Source: Dryobates pubescens (Eukaryota > Chordata > Aves > Piciformes > Picidae). From it: a stretch of DNA of 64,000 bases. The stretch spans positions 18,619,675 through 18,683,674 of the forward strand of contig NC_071624.1 in the NCBI RefSeq assembly GCF_014839835.1, read 5' to 3'. Positions 46,969 through 64,000 of the stretch are shown piece by piece (the stretch's first letter is position 1; every line of letters begins with the position of its first letter). Made by a program: the position numbers and the translations under genes. The notes under the pieces were generated by a model, which was not told where the DNA came from, made no database searches, and saw only the letters and a program-made list of their open reading frames with translations.

Positions 46969-47314
46969 ACTGGTGGGGAGCTGTGGTTTGGGGGCTGCCT
47001 GTTTCAGAGCTGGAAGCTGGCATTCCTTTGGGCAGATGTTACTGGGTGCAGAGGGCCCTGAGTGAGCACACTGAAGCCTGCAGAGGTCAGGAGACCCACT
47101 GCATTCCATGCCTTGAAATAGTCTGTGTGCAGAGGGTTTCTCTTGTAACCCAGCTGAACTGCATGGCCCTAGCAGGTAGGACATTGTGTTGGGAGCAGGG
47201 GGCTCACATCCATGCTGATGTATTTTATGACAGTATTATTTAGTACTTAAGTTTGGTGTTAACTGCCCTCTTCAGACAGGCTTGCTGAAACCCAGCAACC
47301 CTCTGTGTGTGGAT

Positions 47315-47680
47315 TTCACAGAATGGTTTGGGCTGGAAAGGTCCTTTTGGGATCATGGAGTCCAGCCATTCTCTAACTCACCCAAGGCTGATGCTAAATC
47401 ATGTCACTCTGCCTCTTAAACACCTCCAGGGATGGGGATTCAGCCACTGCCCTGGGGAGCCTGTGCCAGTGGTTGAGAACCCTTTCAGTGAGGAAGGTTC
47501 TTCTAATGCCCAACCTAAACCTCTCCTGGTGCAACTTGAGGACGTTTCCTCTCGTCCTGTCACTTGTTCTTTGGGAGACAAGACCGACCCCCACCTGGCT
47601 CCAGGCTCCGTTCACAGAGTTGCAGAGCCAGAAGGTCTCTTCAGGCTGAACACCATTTCCCTCAGCTGCTTCTCTGGGGG
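47315..47680 (-). mobile_element. CR1 LINE fragment, minus (SELENOT intron 5)
   Basis: TTTCACAGAATGGTTTGGGC … ACACCTCCAGGGATGGGGAT … TTTCCTCTCGTCCTGTCACT … AGAAGGTCTCTTCAGGCTGA. More diverged, probably an older copy. Confidence 0.87.
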
Positions 47681-47811
47681 CTCTGGGCAGAATTCTTTGT
47701 GGCAGAGCAGCTGGCTGTCCCTTTGATGCTCCAGAGCACACAGAGATACACAGGACTGTACTCAATGGGCAGCACCTCCAGTGCAGCTGTTTCCACCCAG
47801 ACCTGTGAGCC

Positions 47812-48424
47812 TCTGAAAAGACCTTACTGTGGCACTCCAATATCCTGAAGGGTCTACAAGAAAGCTGGGGAGGAACTTTTTAGGCTATGAGCTTGCACAA
47901 CAAAACATCTTTTCCTTAGGTTCAATCCACCAAAAGGGCACTTCCAGCCTGTCTGTGAGGGACCTTTTAGGGTGTCAGGTAGTGAAGGGCCAAGAGGATG
48001 AGCAGAGGGCTGGAGCTGCTCTTCTATGAGGACAGACTGAGGGAGTTGGGGTTGTTCAGTCTGGAGAGGAGAAGGCTCCAAGGAGCCCTAATTATGGCCT
48101 TCCAGTATCTGAAGGGGGCTCCAGGAAAGCTGGGGAGGGACTTTTGAGGGTGTCAGAGTGTGACAGGACAGTGGGGAATGGAGCAAAACTAGAAGTGGGG
48201 AGATTCAGATTGGATGGGGGGAAGAAGTTGTTCCCCATGAGGGTGGTGAGAGACTGGCACAGGTTGCCCATGGAAGCCTCATGCCAGGAGGTTTTGAAGG
48301 CCAGGCTGGATGTGGCTGTGAGCAACCTGCTGCAGTGCGAGGTGTCCCTGCCCATGGCAGGGGGATTAGAACTGGCTGCCCCTTGAGGTCCCTTCCAGCC
48401 CTGAGAAACTCAGTGATTCTGTGT
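47812..48424 (+). mobile_element. CR1 LINE fragments ending at the SELENOT exon 6 acceptor
   Basis: A broken piece (47812–47990) is followed by a longer one (47994–48424): TGAGGACAGACTGAGGGAGT … TTGTTCCCCATGAGGGTGG … TCCCTTCCAGCCCTGAGAAA … GTGATTCTG. The tail ends 13 nt before exon 6, so the polypyrimidine tract starts at the CR1 end. Confidence 0.88.
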
Positions 48425-48463
48425 CTCTGCCTGCAGGCATGGAGCGGCGGTCTGCTGAGGCCG

Positions 48464-48541
48464 CGTGGCTCGGACCCATGAAGGCCTGCACTGAAGACAG
48501 GTCACTGTTGGTGCAGGCTGGATGCTTCTCCGGCAGCCACG
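48464..48541 (+). promoter_or_regulatory. SELENOT: SECIS element of SELENOT
   Basis: Folded by eye. Lower helix: CGTGGCT (48464–48470) pairs with AGCCACG (48535–48541), plus CGGA with TCCG. Non-Watson-Crick core: ATGA (48478–48481) opposite TGGATG (48519–48524). Upper helix: GGCCTGCAC (48483–48491) pairs with GTGCAGGCT (48511–48519). Apical region: TGAAG with the conserved AA, then a mini-stem ACAG/CTGT closed by GTCA, as in type II SECIS. It recruits SBP2 and directs Sec insertion at the UGA in exon 2. Confidence 0.93.
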
Positions 48542-49215
48542 TTGTGCCTCCTGGCAAAAGAAGGCTTTGGTGAGAGGCTCCTCCGCGCTGGGCCGCCCCG
48601 CGCCGCCCTGCAGCGCGGTCGTCCCCCAGGGCTTCTGTAAGAGGCCACCCCGCCCGTGCTCAGCCAGGCAGGCAGTGCTCATGGTAACTTATTTTGTATT
48701 CATCTTCCACACCACAGCAGATTGAGTTCAGACCAGATCTATATATATATATTTTTTTCTGTTGTGTTTTGGTTTGGGTTTTGTTTGTTTGTTTCCTGCC
48801 CTTGGAAAACAAAACAAGGAGGGGGAAAAAAAAAGAAGAAAGTTTGTCTAATCTGTTGTGTTTTCTATGAATTTATGTTCTTTTTGTAGTTGAAAATGGA
48901 GTTAGAGGAGTGTCTGATGTTGTCCTCAACTGTTAAGTAATTGACAGCTGTCTCTCAAATCAACCTCTTAACGTGGCTGAAGCAGGTGTGTATGTTTTTC
49001 AGAGTATGTGGGAGAGTCAGACAGTGGCTTCTGTGCTAAACTGTAGAGAGGAGGCTGTGTGCAGGGTAGGGACAGCATCCTCTGAGTTTGGTCAAAGTAA
49101 AGCCCAGCTGCTCTCTCAGCTGGGCTGGCCAGCTCCAGAGGCTGTTCTGTGAGCATTCCAAGAGAGGCTGGGGCCTTCCTGCTGTCCTCCCCAGGAACCA
49201 AGGAAGTCAGCTGGA

Positions 49216-49221
49216 ATAAAG
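49216..49221 (+). terminator. Candidate SELENOT polyadenylation signal
   Basis: AATAAA in ctggaataaagagg, the first canonical hexamer after the SECIS. Confidence 0.55.
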
Positions 49222-49239
49222 AGGTCTCATTTCCTGTGT

Positions 49240-49994
49240 GAAGTCCCTTCTTCGAGTCACTGACAGATATTCTTAGAACTGCAATTGAAAAACAAAGTGC
49301 ATAAAAAAGCCTACTTTCCAAAGTCATCAATCTGGTCTGTGTCTTTGTTTAGGCCCCTGCCAGTCTGCAGGTGCCTGGGGGACCAGGCTGGGCTTTGTGT
49401 GCCTGCCTGAGCTTCGCTGTGACAGGAGCCCGGGTGCTGCTGTGCAGCTCAGGGGTTAAAGCCAGGTCTCAGTCACTGCTCTGTCCTGAGGCTGAGGATT
49501 TCCTGGGTGCCTTCCCGAGCTGGTGTGAGCAACAGACTGCATGCAGCCTGTCTGCAGTTCTTCCCTGTCGTCCCTCCTGGCTGTGGTGTGCTCCAAGCAG
49601 GATAGGAGGCTTGGTCCCAGCAGCATCTGCCTCCCACACCATTTTCTGTTCCTGCTCTGAGCTGCAGGGTCTCACACCCCTTTTAAAATCAGACTTGCTG
49701 GATCCTTCTCCAGCACTGTGTCTGGGTAGGGAGGGAGATTATCTGTGTTGGGACAGCAAATGGGGTGAGAAAGGGCTCTACAGAGCTGGGAGGAAAGTGG
49801 TGCCCACAGTGGGCAAGAGTTGTCTCTGGCCCTGCCTCGGGGTTAGGGACTGGTGCAAGAGGAGTTTCAGGTAATCAGGGAGGCTCTGGCTGCCCTGCTG
49901 GGCAGAGAAGAGTCCATGGCAGGTGTCAGAAAGGCGTTGCTCACCACAACCACTGAACACAGGAGCCTCAAAGCTGCTGGGACTGTGAAGCTGC
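49240..49994. other. Gap between convergent SELENOT and ERICH6, no gene seen
   Basis: Less than 1 kb separates the SELENOT 3' end from the ERICH6 stop. I did not find a canonical minus-strand AATAAA for ERICH6 here. Confidence 0.5.
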
Positions 49995-58072
<8,078 letters not shown>

Positions 58073-58560
58073 CGCCCTGAGTTTAAGACACAATCCCCCC
58101 TAAGACTTGGCGGGCACTCGGCAGCCGCACGGCGCCGCTTCCTGCCCGTTCCGACCCCGCTGCCTGTCCCGGCGCCGCCCCGCTCCCGGCCCCGCTCCTT
58201 GCCCGTACCGACCGCGTTGCCGGTCCCGGTCCCGGTCCCGGCCCCGCTCCCTGCCCGTACCGACCCGGCTGCCGGTCCCGGTGCTGCTCCGCTGCCGTCT
58301 CCATGGCAGCGCGTCGGGCGCGGGGGCTGCCGGGCGAGGCGGGGCCGAGCCCGGGGCAGTTCCACTTCAAGCGGGAAGCGGCGGGGCCAGGACCGCGCCT
58401 GCCCTGGGGTCGGTATTTGCTCCGTGGGCTGGTGGGTGTCTCGTAGAGCTGGTTTCCGAGCTAGGGGTGCCGGCTGCTCCCCCATCCCTGCCGTCCGCCC
58501 GGAGGGCCGCGCCGGCTGCTGGAGGCAGAGCCGGGACGAGACGCGGTCTAGTGCTGGCAC

Positions 58561-60116
58561 AGCCGCAGGCAGAACCGCCCCGGTTCTGCAGGACTCGTGA
58601 AGTCATCGGTTCCCCAGGAGTTTGTGCGTTTTAATTTGTGCTTTAAAGTGGAAGTCGTCAGCTTGCGTTGCTGGTGAGCAGGAGTTGCGTTAAGCAAACC
58701 AGGCTGGCCTCAATAAGCTTTTTCTGAAGGCTTTGAGGCACTTGCAGGCGTTTACCGGTGTGCTGCCGTTTCCCTTGGCAAGGTGCTGGTGCTCTGCGAG
58801 CCTCTCCTGCCTCTGGCCCTTGGACATCATCCTCTGGGAGGCTGGACCAGCTGCTGGAACACTGGGATGGAGTGCTGGAATGAATGTCACCTGCTCATTC
58901 TATCTGAAGAGGAAATACCTCACTTTCTGACAGTACCAGCTAAGGTATTCCTTACCCTAAATTCAGTTTCAGTCAGAAGAGTGCTGAGTGGGGTTTGGTT
59001 TTGGTGAGTTTTTTTTGCTGTGAGAGATAACAAAAGTTTGCCATTCCTTCAGAACTGAAAGGTGTGGAAATACCTAATGAGATAATGTTTGGTGTTCCCT
59101 TCTCTGATGCAGGTTATAGGCAGCACCGGAGTAATTAATTTCATTAATCCTGCTATAATCAAAGACACGCCTGAGAGGTTTGTTTTACACACACAAAAAG
59201 GCTGTTAGGTCCCAGCTGCTGATAAGGAAAATGATCTTCAAGTAAAAATGCTGCTGCAATACAAGGAAAGGAATCAAATCCTTAGGAATGCTTAACAAGC
59301 TCTGCTGAAAGCAGAGGTGTGAGGGGCTGGCAGAGCCAGGACTTTGATCCTGCCTAAGCAGGTGTAAATTAGTAACTGCTGCCGAGCTCTGCCAGTGCAG
59401 GGTAAAGGAGATCAAATGTAGGATCTCTGTGGGAAATGGATACGAGGCATTAGTGGCTGCTTCCAAATTCTCCAGGCTGCAACAAGCTTCCCTTTGCTGC
59501 TGGGGTCCTTGTCATTCTCTCCTGGGCTTCTTTGGAGGCTGGGTGATGTTTGCCAGGGGCTCTGTGTGGTGACTCCAAAAAGCCCTTCCCTGGAGGGGTG
59601 CCGTTAGGGCTGCTTTCCCTCCCCATCATGTTTATTCACACCGAGCTTCACCTGTCACTCTTATGTGCAGTTTGCCACTCCAGAGAGGCTGCCTACTGCT
59701 GAACAGCTCAGCGGCCCTGTATCACCTCACAGCTCATTGTCTCTTCCAAACAGCAAACATCTGAACACTCAGCAAAACCATATGTGGAGCCAATATTATT
59801 CTTGAGTGATTCAGACAGAAGGTTCTGGTCACAGAGGGGGAGCTCCAGGCAGACTCCGCTCCAGTGACAGCGCACGGTTTCAGTGTGCATGAGTCAGGCC
59901 ATCACTGCTGCCCCTGGGACTCAAATCCCCACCCTGTCCTCCTCCTCTCGCAGCTGAGGGGTGGCAGGGGGGGAGCACCCCTGCCTGGGTGTGCCAGCCT
60001 GTGCCGGGCAAGCCCAGCAGATTCAGCTGGCAGAGTAAGCAGCAGGAAGCCAGAGCTCCTGCCACGCCACAAGCATCTCAGCACAGCAGGCTCTGCAGGG
60101 TAGTTTTTGCAAAATA
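58561..60116. other. ERICH6–SIAH2 intergenic, no gene seen
   Basis: No exon, RNA gene or CR1 fragment recognised. ERICH6 and SIAH2 are in tandem, both transcribed leftward. Confidence 0.5.
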
Positions 60117-60122
60117 TTTATT
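60117..60122 (-). terminator. SIAH2 polyadenylation signal
   Basis: AATAAA on the minus strand within an A/T-rich patch (60105–60145). Confidence 0.7.
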
Positions 60123-61017
60123 ACAAAATAAAAGTAAATATGGCAACAGAACTTAAATAGCAAACGATGAGACACTGGCCATAAAGCTCTTGCTATATCA
60201 TTCATCTTTTTACAATAATCAAGTATGTCTCTGAGGGAAGCTGCATGTGGACAGCTCGAGTATATGTCTGTGTTGTTGGCTCTGGCTGTTGGAGATGCCT
60301 TTGAGGTGGTCTCCTCTTTCACCTGTACCTGGCTGAGTGGCTGTGAGTGTACTGGGCTCACTAATCCCCCTGAAAGGGACAGGAGCTGGCACTTCCCACG
60401 GCCTGTCAAACCTCCCTGCTCTACCCCAGCCCCTCCTCCCCTGCTTTCTCGGACCCGGTGCCCATCCCTTTTCGGTAAGGTAACAGGAAACGGAGTGTGG
60501 ACACCGAGGTACCTGCTCTGCCCCTCTGACTCATGGCCTCCCCCGTGCGAAGCTGCTTGGGTTTCTTTCGCTTCCCACCTACTGAGAACTGCTCCTAAAG
60601 CTCAGCAGTGAGAGCAAGTCCAAGAGGAGAAAGCTCCTGCTTGAAAGGCCTTTCAGGTGCGCTCCCAACAGGAATGCAGTCCTTCAGGTCTCTTAAGCCA
60701 CATGTCTGGTGGAAGACACTCTTGACATAAAAGATACTTAAATTAAGAAACAAAACAAAGGTGACTCTGTGTGTGTGTGTGTAATCTTCCTAAGGCACCC
60801 GAGAGTTTGTAAAAGGACCTTTTCCCCCCCACTTGCATGACTTACAGGACGCTCTCCTTCCTCTCCTCTCCTCTCCTCTCCACAGGTACAAAACCAAAAC
60901 TGTTGGTGAGTTAGGAACCTTAGCGGGGGCGACGAGGCGGCTGAGGATCGGCCGCGGAAGGACAGCGGAAGGGAAAGGAAACCCTGGGCGAAGGTCAAGC
61001 AGGGGGGCAAGGGCAGG
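60117..61017 (-). other. SIAH2: SIAH2 3' untranslated region
   Basis: Runs about 900 nt from the stop to a minus-strand AATAAA at 60117–60122. Contains a GT dinucleotide run near 60767–60782 and a CTCCT run near 60850–60880 on the plus strand. Confidence 0.75.
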
Positions 61018-61575
61018 TCACGGGCAGCAGGTGGAGATGGTGACGTTGATGCCCAGGTTGCCGTTGTCGGCGAAGAGGTGAGCGATGGCCGTGTCGAACA
61101 CCAGGCAGTCGCTGTTGCGGATGGCGGCCGACACCCCGTCGTGGATGGAGCGCGGGGTGGCCTCCCAGGTCAGCCGCCGGCGGTTGCCGTTCAGCTCCAG
61201 TCTGTAGAAAAAGTTCTCGGCCTGCTTGCGGGTGCCGATGAGCAGCACGATGGCGAAGAACTGCTGGTGGCCCTCGTACTTCTCCTGCTTCTCCAGCACC
61301 AGCATGAAGTGGTGGCCGAAGCACGACTGCATCATCACCCAGTCCACCGCCCCCGGCAGGTTAATGTCCGTGGCCAGGAAGACGATGTCCTCTCCCTGCA
61401 GGGTGGTGATGCTTTTGTGGGCGTGCATGAGGTGGGACATGACGGCTTCCAGGGAGCCCTGCCACTTGCAGGAGGCCCCCGGGCAGGGGCAGGAGTAGGG
61501 CCGGTACTCGCAGATGTCTTCGTGCTCTGGCTTTTCTGTGTGGTGGAGTGTCAGGGAGCAGCCCGTGGTGGCGTA
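61018..61575 (-). CDS. SIAH2: SIAH2 exon 2 (E3 ubiquitin ligase, zinc-finger and substrate-binding part)
   Basis: A single 558-nt exon after the acceptor cttcccag, in phase, 185 residues plus stop. It begins [20 protein letters not shown], carries the SIAH-type Cys/His zinc fingers ([26 protein letters not shown]), then the TRAF-like substrate-binding domain ([37 protein letters not shown]) and ends [10 protein letters not shown], which separates SIAH2 from SIAH1 (ends TISMC). SIAH2 targets PHD-type prolyl hydroxylases and other proteins in hypoxia and stress signalling. The RING-finger exon 1 is beyond the right edge, so the gene is partial here. Compared with human from memory, [10 protein letters not shown] has Phe where human has Ala. 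Confidence 0.96.
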   Translation of the reverse strand, partial: YATTGCSLTLHHTEKPEHEDICEYRPYSCPCPGASCKWQGSLEAVMSHLMHAHKSITTLQGEDIVFLATDINLPGAVDWVMMQSCFGHHFMLVLEKQEKYEGHQQFFAIVLLIGTRKQAENFFYRLELNGNRRRLTWEATPRSIHDGVSAAIRNSDCLVFDTAIAHLFADNGNLGINVTISTCCP

Positions 61576-61719
61576 CTGGGAAGAGACCAAACAGAAGCTG
61601 TCAGCAGAGGCGCCGGCCCCAGGCGCTGCTGCTCCCACCTGTCGCCTGGGCACGCTGGCCCTTGGCCACAGCGCTGCTCCTCATGGCAGGCTCTACACGA
61701 GATACTTCCTCCTGAGAGC

Positions 61720-62319
61720 CCTGGGGCCGTTTAGTCTGGAGAGGAGAGGACTGAGAGGGGACTTAATAAATGTGTATAAATATCTGGGTGTCAAGAGGCA
61801 GGGGACAGGCTCTGCTCAGTTGCATCCTGTGGTAGGACAAGGGGCAATGGATATAAACTCCAGCACAGGAGGTTCCACCTCAACATGAGGAGGAACTTCA
61901 TCACTGTGAGGGTCACAGAGCACTGGAACAGGCTCCCCGGAGAGGTGGTGGAGTCTCCTTCTCTGGAGACTTTCAAAAGCCATCTGGATGAGTTCCTGTG
62001 TGACCTGTGCTGGATTCTATGGTCCTGATCTGGCAGGGGGTTGGACTTAGGAAGAAGTTCTTCCCCATGAGGGTGGTGAGAGACTGGCACAGGTTGCCCA
62101 GGGAGGTGGTGGAAGCCTCATCCCTGGAGGTTTTTGCAGCCAGGCTGGATGTGGCTGTGAGCAACCTGCTGTAGTGTGAGGTGTCCCTGCCCATGGCAGG
62201 GGGGCTGGAACTGGATGATCCTTGAGGTCCCTTCCAACCCTGACAAGTCTGTAATTCTATGACTTGATGACCCCTGAAGGCCCCTTCCAACCCCTAACAT
62301 CCTGTGATCCTATGATTCT
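61720..62319 (+). mobile_element. CR1 LINE fragment interrupted by a second CR1 (SIAH2 intron)
   Basis: Outer copy 61720–62048 and 62266–62319: TTTAGTCTGGAGAGGAGAGG … AACTTCATCACTGTGAGGGT … CTGGATTCTATGGTCCTGAT … CCCTTCCAACCCCTAACATC. Antisense to SIAH2. Confidence 0.9.
62049..62260 (+). mobile_element. Nested CR1 LINE 3' fragment
   Basis: Inserted in the CR1 above in the same orientation, flanked by GACTT (62044–62048 and 62261–62265). Internal words TTCCCCATGAGGGTGG and CTTCCAACCCTGACAAGTCT. Confidence 0.88.
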
Positions 62320-62350
62320 ACTTAACTCTGGATTCAGAGCTGAGCATTAC

Positions 62351-62697
62351 TTATTGCTGTCTACAACTACCTGAAGAGTGGCTGTAGCCAGGTGGGGGTT
62401 GGTCTCTTCTCCCAGGCAACCAGCACCAGAATAAGAGGACACAGTCTCAAGCTGTGCCAGGGGAAATTTAGGCTCGAGGTGAGGAGAAAGTTCTTCACTG
62501 AGAGAGCTGTTAGGGCATTGGAATGTGCTGCCCAGGGAGGAGGTGGAGTCCCCATCCCTGGAGGTGTTCAAGAGGGGATTGGACATGGCACTTGGTGCCA
62601 TGGTACTCGGTGCCATGGTTTAGTCATGAGGTCTGTGGTGACAGGTTGGACTTGGTGATCTTTGAGTTCTCTTCCAACCTTGGTCATTCTGTGATTT
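62351..62697 (+). mobile_element. CR1 LINE 3' fragment (SIAH2 intron)
   Basis: TTATTGCTGTCTACAACTAC … GTCTCTTCTCCCAGGCAACC … GGAGGTGGAGTCCCCATCCC … CTTCCAACCTTGGTCATTCT. Confidence 0.92.
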
Positions 62698-64000
62698 ACT
62701 TATTTCTGTTTCCACTTAAAAAGGAGCTGTTCTTGTCTGCTGTGGCTGTGTTCTCCTAAAGCAAGCACTCAGATAACAGGAGAGGCTGAGCTGTAGCTGG
62801 GTTTGCTGCGGCAGTTAGATCTGATCAGCCCAGCTCAGCTGCAGTGGGTCCTGGTTTGGGTTTTCCTCCTCCTTTAAAAAGAACAAAGGTTTCCAGTTCC
62901 AGCAAACAGCTACCGGAGTGGAGCATTTTTAATAGCTGTACCTTATTACCATCACAGAGCTCAAGCACTCTCAGTAAATTCAAATGCAGATTGCCCACAG
63001 CTTTTTGTTTTCCCCTTCTTTTTTCTGCCTTTGAACACTGGAACAGTTTCAACCCTGCAGTTGTGGGGAGTGGAAGGAGAGCAGATGATTTGTCTCTGAG
63101 TGCAAAGCTAGTACACAGCTAAGCACCACCTAACTTCTAAGGGCAGTGGGCAGCTTGGAGGGTTGATTAATTTGCTTTAAAGTGGGGACACTTTTGCAGA
63201 GGGTTCAGCCACCCACGCTGACCATGCTGCTCCTTCAGGACAGACACAACCAAGGTGAAAGTGATTCTCTCTGGGCCAATGTGTGCAGGAAGTTTCAGCT
63301 CTAAGGGTTAAATGCCCAAGATGCAAATTGCTGTGCTGGGCACTAGGAATACTGGGACAGAAACTCTACCTTGTGCTGCTGCCTCGAGGAGCTTGTGTTT
63401 AAAGCATAGCATTAACATGAGCCTTCACTTAGGGTGCCTGCCCTTGTTCTTGGAGCTCAGCTAACAGCTTTATTGTAGCAGAAGGAGGTGTCCTCCTGCC
63501 CCAGGTGGTCTGCCCTGCCACCCAGGTAGGTGTGCTGCCAGTCTTGTTGGCATTTCCCACGGCCACAACCTCCTTAATGCTTCTGTCATGCAGGGTGTGG
63601 AGAAGCAGCTCCCAGGCTGACCTCATTAACTAAGAGGGAGAATATGCAAGCAGCTGATGGGATGAACCCAGCCATGGATGTGAAAATGACCAGTGGTAAG
63701 AAGTGTCTGATATTGGTGTGTTCCCAGACCCATCCCTGTGGGCTCTTTGGTGAGGAGACCTACAACATTGGGCCATGAACAGAAAAGTTGACTAGCTGCC
63801 TTCACGCCTCTTGGCCCATGCTGTTGATCTTTAACAGAGCCCTCAGAAGGGCTGTGTGCAGGTTACATGACACCTTTGTGGTCTGTGCTCCTTTTACACC
63901 CTGACTGTGCCCCTGAGACATGGAGCTGGGGCTGTGCCTGGTGTCAACAGCACAGGAGTGAGCGCTGCTGCTGCCTGGGCTGGCAGGGCTGGGTCCTGCC
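62698..64000. other. SIAH2 intron 1, no gene seen
   Basis: Continues off the right edge toward the RING exon. No exon or CR1 fragment recognised. Confidence 0.55.

Larger units (their letters stand above)
46647..49240 (+). other. SELENOT: SELENOT 3' untranslated exons 5–6
   Basis: Exon 5 runs on to 46673, followed by gtaagt. Exon 6 starts at 48437 after tctctgcctgcag and holds the SECIS. A plausible AATAAA lies at 49216–49221, about 780 nt into exon 6. The 1.76-kb intron between them carries three or four CR1 fragments. Confidence 0.75.

Overview
This window is a piece of a bird chromosome. The evidence is more than 25 fragments of CR1 LINEs (the main avian retrotransposon), short GT-AG introns, compact CpG-island promoters, and vertebrate protein sequences close to their human counterparts. 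The gene order TSC22D2 – SERP1 – EIF2A – SELENOT – ERICH6 – SIAH2 matches human 3q25, so this is a conserved syntenic block. The very high CR1 density, with tails ending in ATTCT-type repeats, would suit a CR1-rich order such as Piciformes, but that is only a guess from repeat load.

Layout. 1–13,000 holds the 3' part of TSC22D2 (+): a probable 72-nt cassette exon, the 52-nt exon, the terminal exon carrying the TSC-box/leucine zipper, and a U-rich 3'UTR. 13,000–18,960 is intergenic, with a CR1 nested inside another CR1 and a CpG-rich tract that matches no gene I recognise. 18,970–20,877 is SERP1 (−), a 66-residue ER tail-anchored protein. It shares a CpG-island promoter head to head with EIF2A (+, 21,199–38,412), whose 14 coding exons all join in phase to give 586 residues. 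Intron 10 of EIF2A contains a roughly 1.4-kb almost pure pyrimidine tract built of 5-, 7-, 10- and 12-nt units.

38,923–49,220 is SELENOT (+), a selenoprotein. Its in-frame UGA lies at 41,229, and its SECIS element can be folded by eye at 48,464–48,541, in a separate last exon downstream of the stop codon. 49,995–58,072 is ERICH6 (−), reconstructed here as 11 phase-consistent exons (545 residues). 60,117–61,575 is the last exon of SIAH2 (−); its RING exon lies beyond the right edge and 61,576–64,000 is its intron.

How they relate. SERP1 and EIF2A share one promoter that carries a TGACGTG element, the core bound by XBP1/ATF6, so the unfolded-protein response may act on both. SELENOT is also an ER membrane protein, so three neighbouring genes serve ER and translation homeostasis. 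Nothing here looks like a wholly new system. The most interesting features are the giant pyrimidine array, the separate SECIS exon with a CR1 ending 13 nt before its acceptor, and the shared promoter.
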